Shown piece after piece: positions 1 to 5,517 of a DNA stretch of 5,517 nt. Source of the DNA: an uncultured Bacteroidota bacterium (lineage in GTDB: Bacteria > Bacteroidota > Bacteroidia > Bacteroidales > SZUA-534); the NCBI GenBank assembly GCA_937885735.1, contig CALABN010000360.1, positions 1 through 5,517 of the forward strand, in the 5' to 3' direction. The stretch's first letter is position 1. Each line of letters opens with the position of its first letter. The notes beneath the pieces were generated by a model. It searched no databases. It was not told where the DNA came from and saw nothing but the letters and a program-made list of their open reading frames with translations. The translations under genes were made by a program, and so were the position numbers.

Positions 1-281
1 TTGGTTATCTGCCTGTTATCGGTGCCATCAATGTTAACTGCGAATATTTCACGGTTGCTCTTGTTGGCCTCTACGCTGTAATATGTGACTCCGTACAAGA
101 TACATTTGCCATCGGGGCTTACTTGCGCATCGGCAAGACGTCCGAGAGCCCACAAGGCTTCTGGCGTCATCCTGCCATTTTCAACTTTCAGTTCGCTTCT
201 GCCAATGATTGGCTCGTCGTTTGAACTGCACGACGTTAGTGCTGCTGACACTGCCATAACTGCCATTAATTTGAATTTCAT
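1..281 (-). CDS. S9 family (DPP5-like) peptidase, lipoprotein, N-terminal part only
   Basis: The first 93 residues of a gene that leaves the window at its left edge. The start MKFKLMAVMAVSAALTSC is a type II (lipoprotein) signal peptide with lipobox LTSC and the lipidated cysteine at residue 18. It is followed by SSNDEP, an acidic stretch resembling the Bacteroidota surface-export signal. Residues 38-93 carry the start of a beta-propeller typical of prolyl-oligopeptidase-type S9 enzymes: MTPEALWALGRL, then VSPDGK (54-59), an ILYGV strand, an EANKSNREIF segment and NIDGTDNRQIT. This order closely resembles the N-terminus of dipeptidyl-peptidase 5 of Porphyromonas as I remember it. Such enzymes remove dipeptides from oligopeptides during amino-acid scavenging. 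The catalytic Ser-Asp-His domain lies outside the window, so activity cannot be judged. ATG at 279-281 is preferred because it gives the complete signal peptide. There is no Shine-Dalgarno sequence, which is normal for this phylum. Confidence 0.78.
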   Translation of the reverse strand, partial: MKFKLMAVMAVSAALTSCSSNDEPIIGRSELKVENGRMTPEALWALGRLADAQVSPDGKCILYGVTYYSVEANKSNREIFAVNIDGTDNRQIT

Positions 282-309
282 GATAAACAATAGTTACTTA
301 TTATGTCGC

Positions 310-340
310 CAAATTACCACAAATAAGTCATTAGGACAAT
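310..340 (-). promoter_or_regulatory. Possible Bacteroidota-type promoter for the S9 peptidase gene
   Basis: Read on the minus strand, ATTG (337-340) is followed, 20 bases after its TTG, by TAATTTG (310-316). This resembles the -33 TTTG / -7 TAnnTTTG layout of the Bacteroidota primary sigma factor, but the -7 element is one base short of consensus and the -33 element has a mismatch. It would give a leader of roughly 25-30 bases before the ATG at 281. It is the best candidate in the 102-base gap between the large outer-membrane protein gene and the peptidase gene. I see no convincing terminator in that gap, so read-through from the operon is also possible. Confidence 0.3.
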
Positions 341-383
341 TAAAATATAACTGCCTTCAAGAAAATGACAGAAGATTTATTGG

Positions 384-3300
384 CTATTTCTCTACAACCA
401 CAATCTCGCAACGGCGGTTTTGAGCACGGCCGTCTTCGGTTTCATTCGATGCGACAGGACGTGTATTGGAATATCCCATGTATTTAACACGGTTGTAGCC
501 ATTGGCAATCAAGTAAGATGCTATCATACGGGCACGTTCCTGAGCGATATCCTTTGTTCCTCCAACTTCCGTATCATCAGCATGTCCATAGACTGCAATT
601 CTGACAGAAGGGTTCTGTTTTAGCACACGCAACAGACGTTCGAGTTCAGGGAATGCCACAGGCCTGATTTCAGTACTTCCTGGTTCAAACGTCAAGTTCT
701 CCATTGGGATAAGAGAACCTTCGGTGATTTGTTTCAACATAATGTCCTTTTCCGAAGACGAGAATGTGAACTCTTGCTTCTCAAGAAGTTTCTCCGCATA
801 GAACCAATATCCTGGCGCACTTACCTCAATACTGTAATTGTCACCAGCCAAGAAACTCATGTTATACATGCCTGTCTTGTTGTTGGCCACATCCTGTGCA
901 ATAGTCCTTCCATCTCCATTCAAAATGTTGACCTTTGCAGCAATCGGCGCCAATGTTGTTGCGTCCTTAACCACACCCGACAGGTTTGCTCGCCTGATGA
1001 TTTCAATGGCGTTGTCCGAATCGCCGATGCCATACTCCTGCGATTGTGTAAAGTTTACCTTGCGGCGTTTCTCATTGAACACGAAATTCAACTCAAACTG
1101 ACGATATCCATTCAATTGAACCTCAAAGTTATTCTGTTCCAATTCAAAGTTCTCATAGAAAATATTGTTCACCTTGACATTATACTTGTCAACTGTTGGA
1201 ACATATATTGTGTAATTGCCTGCATTGTCAGTCAATGTACTGTAAATATGGCCTTTTGTGTCCTCTGCTGAAACTTTCACATTGCCAATATTGATTACAC
1301 CAAGATTCGACAATTTAGAACGATTAAGGATAACCTTTCCAAACAACTTGTTATTCTCCCGGAAAGGAATCTCTAATTTCATATTCTTCTCGATATAAAT
1401 GTTTTGCTTGCTTACATCGCTTGTAAAGGCACCTTCTATGTTGCCCATTGGTGTATATTCTATTGTATAGAATCCTTCAGGGACATTGTTGTAAACTACA
1501 CGTCCGTCTATATCGGACATAAGTTCGACTGGCATGAACGATCCTGCGGCATCTTCACTAACATCATGTGTTTCATCCAAGTAAATGCTGAACAAGACGT
1601 CTTTTATGCCTGGTTCTTCCGGATCTTTGACACTATTGCCATTCAAATCCTTGAAGAATGTTATATCCAAATCGGCATACTTGTAACGTGGCTGGTTAGC
1701 GTTTATGTCCTTGCGCAAGCGTGCTTCAACATACGAACCCTGGTACTTGTATCGGTCTTCTGTGACGACATCGTATGTAGATGAGAAATTCCATGTATGT
1801 GTCAAAGTAAATTCCCATGTCTTGCCTGGATATATAATCAAATCGGAGCCTAGATTTATACGTGTTGTCTTTTCCGATATGTCATACGAAACTGTTGAAC
1901 GGTTAACAAATCGCACAAAACGTGGCAACAGATAAAAATCAAGATATGGATTGGCACGGACAACTCGCTGGTAACCATTCCTTGTAAAATTAGAGAATTG
2001 TTGTTGCAATGAGTTTGGGCCATGGTAATAGTTCAAATATACACCCCATATATTAGACCGATAGTTAGCACTTGCCTGCAATGAAAACCATGACTTGTTG
2101 ACTCGTGCTGAATCAAAAACATGACTATACTTTGTTGCGAAGTTAATACCTGTCTTAACCATTACAGAAACAACATCTTTATTATGGCCTCTAGCGCGCA
2201 CAGTTGCCAATGCCATAGCGTTTCTTGTTTTAAAATCCGTTTCCCTATATTTTGAATTGAAATTATAACCATATCTAGATTCTGTCAATGCACCAATGCC
2301 ATATACGACGGATTTAGAAACATTAACATTGTATGTCATTCTCAATTCATCAAAATCGACCTCCACCCTTGGTGCTATGCTATCACGGACGTATCGAACC
2401 TGCTTATTATCTGTACGGTTATACAATAACAGTAAATAATTGTAATCGCTCAAATTCTGGCGAATTTGACTATTTACTTCCAAACGTCCGCCATAACGAC
2501 CAGCAAATTCTGGTTGTCCATAATATAATATGCCATTAATGAATGTGTTTTTAATATTATTTGAATAACGAGCATCAATGCCAAAACCAGACTGTTTGCT
2601 CAATCGAGTGGAATTATTCCAATCAGTAGTTGTTGCCGACAATGTAAGGCTTAACCTTCCTAACTTTTTATGCGAAGTGCCACCATGAATGAATGCACCC
2701 TTGATTTGCTTACCATTATCAATGTCGTCACTGAATGCGCCTCCAACCTCCAACTCACATAATCGAGACTTATGAGCCAAAGACACGGCATAGTTGTTTT
2801 TATTGGAATACATTGATATTTGCTCTAAAGCCTTTAACGTAAAATTGCCTATAGACTGACGTATCATTACTCCTCTACCATACAAACTGACAGCCATTAT
2901 CTGCTGAATGTCTCCAAGTGTCAAGTACGTCCCTGTTTGTCGGTTGTTATATGTCAATTCAAAGCGACCTTGTTTCCAAGTCTTATTCATATTGTCGAAA
3001 TCGACCTTACTCATTTGGGCACGCAAATGAAATTCCCCACCGCGTTTCAATAGCAAATTTGCCATAACATTTGCACCAAATGACGGCTGAGCGTCACCAA
3101 TCAAATCACGTCCAATAAGTTCAACGCTCAACATTGTATATGATGAAGGAACCTCATTGTAATATCTATTAAGCAGTTCCCTAGCCCACAAGGTCGTATG
3201 CATTGTTGTATCTTTTGTTGAAACCTCAACCTTGATTCTGTTAAACTTTTGGATATCGGCGTAACTTGATGTTTGTGAAAATATAGGCAAAGAGACAACT

Positions 3301-3923
3301 GTGTCGTTATACGATTTCAATGTAAACTCTTCGCGTTGTACGCCATTTAGTCCACCTGATGTGTAGATGTCATCCCCCAAATCATAATTCAGATAGAAAA
3401 TCTCATCGGTGTTGCCATTGTTTGCAAATCGCAATTGAACCTCGGCATTCTTCTTTTGCTGGTCCATATATATTGTTCGTTCTTCTGGGCGGAACAAAAC
3501 ATTTTTGACTTTAGGAACATTTACAAAACTATATACAGTCTTAAAAGGTGTTCCCTTTTGATCGGTTAGCGAGGCAACTATTGAATAGCCAATCTCGCCT
3601 TGCGCCGTGAGGGCAGCGGCTGCCCGAAATGGAATTAAAATTGAATCGTGTGGTTCGACTGTGTACTGCTGATGTTTGTCGCCCATAAACGACCAATCAA
3701 CAGGATAACTGAAATTTGTATAAAAAGTTACTCTCTGAGACGTAGGGTTTTTAACTGTCAAGGCATTGAAGAATGTTGTTTTTGAGGCTGCCTCTATTTT
3801 CTTCTTTAAAAAATCAACTTCAAGTTTATCTTGAGCATTTTCAAAAAAATAAAACTGAGAGTATGAAGTTGTGACAACACTCCATAGCAAAAATGTTAGC
3901 AGAAATTTGGACAACTGCTTCAT
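384..3923 (-). CDS. Large OmpA-anchored outer-membrane protein with Ig-like, usher-like barrel, SdrD_B-like and CarboxypepD_reg-like domains
   Basis: A complete 1179-residue protein. Residues 1-22 form a signal peptide (cleavage near TTSYS|Q). About 45-250 look like two Ig/NEW3-like beta-sandwiches (VKNPTSQRVTFYTNFSYPVDW; VQLRFANNGNTDEIF). About 262-740 are rich in alternating aromatic/polar strands, as in an outer-membrane barrel, and contain LTLGD (334-338) and YGRGV (348-352), recalling the LGD...RG pattern of fimbrial ushers. Residues 751-845 resemble SdrD_B: DLNGNSVKDPEE (759-770) fits EF-hand positions 1, 3, 5, 9 and 12, then PGIKDV. Two carboxypeptidase-regulatory-like domains follow (about 858-950 and 980-1065). 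Residues 1070-1178 are an OmpA C-terminal domain with the diaminopimelate-binding pair D1116 (GHAD) and R1130 (QERA), and GRAQNRR near the end. The ATG lies one base after the stop of the gene upstream, suggesting coupled translation. OmpA and signal assignments are firm; the usher comparison is inference, as no plug domain or standard usher N-terminal domain is visible. Confidence 0.88.
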   Translation of the reverse strand: MKQLSKFLLTFLLWSVVTTSYSQFYFFENAQDKLEVDFLKKKIEAASKTTFFNALTVKNPTSQRVTFYTNFSYPVDWSFMGDKHQQYTVEPHDSILIPFRAAAALTAQGEIGYSIVASLTDQKGTPFKTVYSFVNVPKVKNVLFRPEERTIYMDQQKKNAEVQLRFANNGNTDEIFYLNYDLGDDIYTSGGLNGVQREEFTLKSYNDTVVSLPIFSQTSSYADIQKFNRIKVEVSTKDTTMHTTLWARELLNRYYNEVPSSYTMLSVELIGRDLIGDAQPSFGANVMANLLLKRGGEFHLRAQMSKVDFDNMNKTWKQGRFELTYNNRQTGTYLTLGDIQQIMAVSLYGRGVMIRQSIGNFTLKALEQISMYSNKNNYAVSLAHKSRLCELEVGGAFSDDIDNGKQIKGAFIHGGTSHKKLGRLSLTLSATTTDWNNSTRLSKQSGFGIDARYSNNIKNTFINGILYYGQPEFAGRYGGRLEVNSQIRQNLSDYNYLLLLYNRTDNKQVRYVRDSIAPRVEVDFDELRMTYNVNVSKSVVYGIGALTESRYGYNFNSKYRETDFKTRNAMALATVRARGHNKDVVSVMVKTGINFATKYSHVFDSARVNKSWFSLQASANYRSNIWGVYLNYYHGPNSLQQQFSNFTRNGYQRVVRANPYLDFYLLPRFVRFVNRSTVSYDISEKTTRINLGSDLIIYPGKTWEFTLTHTWNFSSTYDVVTEDRYKYQGSYVEARLRKDINANQPRYKYADLDITFFKDLNGNSVKDPEEPGIKDVLFSIYLDETHDVSEDAAGSFMPVELMSDIDGRVVYNNVPEGFYTIEYTPMGNIEGAFTSDVSKQNIYIEKNMKLEIPFRENNKLFGKVILNRSKLSNLGVINIGNVKVSAEDTKGHIYSTLTDNAGNYTIYVPTVDKYNVKVNNIFYENFELEQNNFEVQLNGYRQFELNFVFNEKRRKVNFTQSQEYGIGDSDNAIEIIRRANLSGVVKDATTLAPIAAKVNILNGDGRTIAQDVANNKTGMYNMSFLAGDNYSIEVSAPGYWFYAEKLLEKQEFTFSSSEKDIMLKQITEGSLIPMENLTFEPGSTEIRPVAFPELERLLRVLKQNPSVRIAVYGHADDTEVGGTKDIAQERARMIASYLIANGYNRVKYMGYSNTRPVASNETEDGRAQNRRCEIVVVEK

Positions 3924-3924
3924 T

Positions 3925-4437
3925 TTATCTTGACTTCAATGTAAACACCAAATCTGTCGAGAAATAATCACTTGAATAGCCAAACAATTCTTTGTTTGTT
4001 CCTAATTCGTACGACAAAACAACATCCTCAACCGCATCCTTCACATCCATACCCGGCAGCCACTCTGCTATTAGCGATTCTCCGATCCCCAAAACTGCAC
4101 TTTTTTCTTTTCCCGCACATTTAGAATTTATCTTCAACACACTCAACGGCATAGTAACAGTACCGTAATCTGGCATAAATAATTCAGTTGCAGCATTAAC
4201 CATCAATTCCCACCCCATGCTTGATGTGTTTGGGGTACCATCCTCATTTACATCAGAATAATATACTCGTATAGTTGTAAAATCAATGTATGTTATTCCA
4301 TTTTTCACCTTTGAATAGGAATTGACATTGAACAACAAATTAGCACCGCCAACAATCTGTATTCTAACTGTTTGCGATTGTGCTGTTGCAGAAAAGACAA
4401 ACAACAGCAATAATGTCGATGCTAATAATTTAGGCAT
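3925..4437 (-). CDS. Secreted small beta-rich protein, second gene of operon, related to the first (170 aa)
   Basis: I do not recognise a named family. The protein starts MPKLLASTLLLLFVFSATAQ, a clear signal peptide with cleavage at ATA|Q or just after. A GTG start 23 codons further up (4504-4506) is open, but its extension is read through a hairpin and would bury the signal peptide, so ATG at 4435-4437 is chosen. The mature part is predicted beta-rich, with one cysteine (C107). It shares with the upstream gene product the pattern GG(A)N-[IL]-x-F-x-[FV]-N-[TS]-x6-NGI (here N33 to I48, same spacing) and the C-terminal ending Y/F-ST-[ND]-[IL]-x3-L-x2-R. The two are therefore probably diverged duplicates. 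Stop TAA is followed after one base by the ATG of the large outer-membrane protein, so they are tightly linked. Likely role, by inference only: a minor or tip subunit, or accessory partner, of a surface structure built with the large protein. Confidence 0.82.
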   Translation of the reverse strand: MPKLLASTLLLLFVFSATAQSQTVRIQIVGGANLLFNVNSYSKVKNGITYIDFTTIRVYYSDVNEDGTPNTSSMGWELMVNAATELFMPDYGTVTMPLSVLKINSKCAGKEKSAVLGIGESLIAEWLPGMDVKDAVEDVVLSYELGTNKELFGYSSDYFSTDLVFTLKSR

Positions 4438-4441
4438 TGTC

Positions 4442-4493
4442 AAAAAAGAACAAAAGTCAAACAAGTGTAATACAGCATTTGTTTGACTTTTGT
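4442..4493 (-). terminator. Intra-operon terminator-like hairpin / attenuator
   Basis: A perfect 15-bp inverted repeat (4450-4464 and 4479-4493) encloses a 14-base loop. On the minus-strand transcript the stem is followed directly by TCTTTTTT (4449-4442), the layout of an intrinsic terminator. It lies 20 bases after the stop of the first gene, and its T-run ends four bases before the ATG of the second gene. The stem is AT-rich (4 G-C pairs), so termination is probably partial. Otherwise the two downstream genes would lack any transcript, because no promoter fits between hairpin and start codon. It may equally stabilise the 3' end of a short first-gene mRNA or hinder ribosome access to the second start. 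Which of these applies is inference. Confidence 0.72.
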
Positions 4494-4513
4494 ATAAAGT
4501 TCTCACTTATGGA

Positions 4514-5083
4514 TTATCGCTCGCTAAGAACAAGGAAAATGTTAGTAGAATAACGGTCTGGTGACAAATTTGCTTCCAAAATTGAACCCGAAGCACCTTC
4601 CTCATCATCTCCACAACTCCAGTGAATTGTATAGGCATTAGCATTGATATCGCCGCCAGCAGCCTTTACTATATAGTAACTATCCGAATTAGCATTATCA
4701 AGTCCTGTCCATTCGTCAACACATTCAGTAGGATCCACAGAACCTGTGCTTTCTATTTCAAAGCCAATAAGGCTTGGATCCATTGAATTGCCTGCGTCGT
4801 CTGAACCAACCAATGTAGCGTCTTCAGTGTACATAGCAACTTGAAAATTAATTGACGAAGCAACAGTAAACTTGGTATCGTAACGTGGTGAGTTGCTGAT
4901 ACCATTTGTATATTGCTCAATAGTATTGAATGCAAACTCGATGTTACCACCAGATACAACATTCATACGCATTATTGAGTTGATATTGACTGATACAGGA
5001 ATAACTGCATTGTCCACAACTGCTTGTGCATTAGAGCATAGTGCAAAGCCTAAAGCACATACTGAAATTAATAACTTCTTCAT
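4514..5083 (-). CDS. Secreted beta-rich protein, first gene of operon, possible major surface/pilin-like subunit (189 aa)
   Basis: I do not recognise a named family with certainty. Residues 1-21 (MKKLLISVCALGFALCSNAQA) are a type I signal peptide; C16 is not in a good lipobox (the residue before it is L), so it is not called a lipoprotein. The mature part is acidic, rich in T/S/N/D and predicted all-beta. Two cysteines, C121 and C157, could form one disulfide in the periplasm or outside. Residues 45-62 (GGNIEFAFN..., NGI) and the ending STNIFLVLSER are shared in spacing and pattern with the next gene product. The terminal beta-strand with a YST motif recalls, loosely, the last strand of DUF4402 or spore-coat-U type subunits; this is only a resemblance. 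It is the promoter-proximal gene, 24 bases from a -7 element, with an A-rich leader, and is followed by a terminator-like hairpin. It is therefore likely the most strongly expressed member of the operon. Confidence 0.84.
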   Translation of the reverse strand: MKKLLISVCALGFALCSNAQAVVDNAVIPVSVNINSIMRMNVVSGGNIEFAFNTIEQYTNGISNSPRYDTKFTVASSINFQVAMYTEDATLVGSDDAGNSMDPSLIGFEIESTGSVDPTECVDEWTGLDNANSDSYYIVKAAGGDINANAYTIHWSCGDDEEGASGSILEANLSPDRYSTNIFLVLSER

Positions 5084-5106
5084 ACTTTTAGATTTTTAAA
5101 ATTGTG

Positions 5107-5134
5107 CCAAATATACGATTTCTATTTTATTTGG
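5107..5134. repeat. Inverted repeat CCAAATA-N14-TATTTGG over the promoter
   Basis: CCAAATA (5107-5113) and TATTTGG (5128-5134) form a perfect 7-base inverted repeat with a 14-base spacer. One arm overlaps the -7 element and the other lies inside the -7/-33 spacer. Such placement fits a dimeric regulator's operator that would block RNA polymerase, but the arms are short and AT-rich and may be chance. Confidence 0.35.
5108..5115 (-). promoter_or_regulatory. -7 promoter element (TATATTTG) of the three-gene operon
   Basis: Read on the minus strand this is a perfect match to the Bacteroidota -7 consensus TAnnTTTG, ending 24 bases before the ATG at 5083. Transcription would start near position 5101, giving a leader of about 18 bases that is A-rich before the ATG. 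The region 19-21 bases upstream lacks a good TTTG -33 box (TATG at 5138-5141 with a 22-base spacer is the nearest). The promoter may therefore be weak or need an activator. Confidence 0.55.
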
Positions 5135-5162
5135 TTGCATAACTCTCAAAAAAATTGACGAA

Positions 5163-5181
5163 TGACAAAATTTATTTGTCA
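5163..5181. repeat. Inverted repeat TGACAAA-N5-TTTGTCA
   Basis: A perfect 7-base inverted repeat with a 5-base spacer, centred about 60 bases upstream of the -7 element. It could be an activator or repressor site. A further TTGAC (5155-5159) lies just beside it and pairs in pattern with GTCAA (5179-5183), giving a nested symmetric cluster of the TTGAC word. Confidence 0.38.
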
Positions 5182-5189
5182 AACTTTCA

Positions 5190-5207
5190 TTGATACTTAA
5201 TTATCAA
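5190..5207. repeat. Inverted repeat TTGATA-N6-TATCAA
   Basis: A perfect 6-base inverted repeat with a 6-base spacer, eight bases beyond the TGACAAA palindrome. It is short and AT-rich, so chance is possible. It is noted because it lies in a cluster of symmetric elements upstream of the operon promoter. Confidence 0.25.
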
Positions 5208-5254
5208 CAACTATTAACATTTGTAGATTCCTATATTTACGCATAATATTTATA

Positions 5255-5272
5255 GTCAATAAATTACAAACC
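5255..5272 (+). repeat. 18-base direct repeat, copy 1
   Basis: GTCAATAAATTACAAACC. It matches copy 2 at 5346-5363 at 16 of 18 bases, with the first 12 bases identical. The two copies are 91 bases apart, in the same orientation, in the operon's upstream region. Possible paired binding sites for a regulator; function unknown. Confidence 0.4.
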
Positions 5273-5345
5273 AATATCTAACTACACAAAATAACATCTT
5301 CTAAACAGTAATATCTCTATTCCACAATCTCTTTCATTGATTGGC

Positions 5346-5363
5346 GTCAATAAATTATATACC
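5346..5363 (+). repeat. 18-base direct repeat, copy 2
   Basis: GTCAATAAATTATATACC, differing from copy 1 (5255-5272) at two positions. The GTCAA here also closes a short symmetric word with TTGA at 5337-5340. The 91-base spacing is not a clear whole number of helical turns (about 8.7), so cooperative binding on one DNA face is not obvious. Confidence 0.4.
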
Positions 5364-5517
5364 GTTAGAAAAATTCCATAATTTTTATATAATTTTATTT
5401 TTCAACACTTTAGATAAAACTTACATATCAAAAGACATTAATTCTACGAGTTCGTTGAAAACTTAAGGTGTGTTCTATAAATTCACCGTTTGAAATATAA
5501 ATATTACAAAAATGGGC

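Larger units (their letters stand above)
5084..5517. other. AT-rich gene-free leader region upstream of the operon
   Basis: About 430 bases without a supported gene, clearly richer in A+T than the coding part. It contains the -7 element next to the first gene, three short inverted repeats (5107-5134, 5163-5181, 5190-5207), an 18-base imperfect direct repeat (5255-5272 and 5346-5363) and a purely AT 7-bp hairpin at 5369-5386 (AAAAATT, loop CCAT). I found no tRNA, rRNA or recognisable riboswitch. The right edge has an ATG (5512-5514, plus strand) and, on the minus strand, a frame open from the edge to a TGA at 5428-5430. Neither is long enough to call a gene. Confidence 0.6.

Noticed and set aside
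361..383. Weak CTTC...GAAG pairing after the stop of the large protein as a possible operon terminator
   Set aside because: A four-base stem with a 12-base loop and no clean T-run is not convincing.
420..2539. Several plus-strand open frames of 67-180 codons across the large gene
   Set aside because: They lie opposite a single 1179-codon gene with clear domains, lack recognisable motifs or leaders, and are best explained as antisense shadows.
4438..4506. A 23-codon upstream extension of the second gene from a GTG at 4504-4506
   Set aside because: The extension is translated from the hairpin, has no signal-peptide character and would push the clear signal peptide inside the protein. The ATG at 4437 explains the sequence better.
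5369..5386. AT-only 7-bp hairpin AAAAATT-CCAT-AATTTTT
   Set aside because: In sequence this AT-rich such pairings are expected. It has no G-C pairs and no neighbouring gene end to terminate.
5512..5517. ATG GGC at the right edge, possibly the start of a divergent plus-strand gene with an A-rich leader
   Set aside because: Only two codons are inside the window, and the upstream promoter-like words (TTG at 5455, TAAATTCA at 5478) match the consensus poorly.
5428..5517. Minus-strand frame open from the right edge to a TGA (29 codons), possibly the end of an upstream gene
   Set aside because: This length is not rare by chance, arginine codon use is mixed, and the peptide resembles nothing I recognise.

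Overview
The window looks like a chromosomal segment of a member of the Bacteroidota, probably the order Bacteroidales. The reasons are: Shine-Dalgarno-less, A/T-rich leaders before every start codon; a good match to the Bacteroidota -7 promoter element (TAnnTTTG) upstream of the main operon; a lipoprotein signal followed by an acidic stretch; and the combination of OmpA-like, SdrD_B-like and carboxypeptidase-regulatory-like domains in one large outer-membrane protein. I cannot name the genus from the sequence.

Layout, all genes on the minus strand, read from right to left. Positions 5084-5517 are an AT-rich, gene-free leader of about 430 bases with several short inverted and direct repeats and a promoter element close to the first gene. 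Then comes a compact three-gene operon: a 189-residue secreted beta-rich protein (4514-5083), a 170-residue secreted protein related to it (3925-4437), and a 1179-residue outer-membrane protein (384-3923). The large protein has Ig-like N-terminal domains, a long beta-barrel-like region with an usher-like signature, a SdrD_B-like calcium-loop domain, two carboxypeptidase-regulatory-like domains and an intact OmpA peptidoglycan-binding domain. A 15-bp perfect hairpin followed by a T-run separates the first two genes and ends just before the second start codon. The second and third genes are one base apart. After a 102-base gap with a possible promoter, the 5' end of an S9-type (dipeptidyl-peptidase 5-like) lipoprotein peptidase gene runs off the left edge (1-281).

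How the genes may work together (inference): the two small related proteins look like secreted beta-sandwich subunits. The big protein could be their outer-membrane partner, anchored to peptidoglycan by its OmpA domain. The hairpin between gene 1 and genes 2-3 would make the first protein the most abundant, as expected for a major structural subunit. No separate periplasmic chaperone gene is present in the window. This is the most unusual system here. The peptidase gene seems to be a separate unit.
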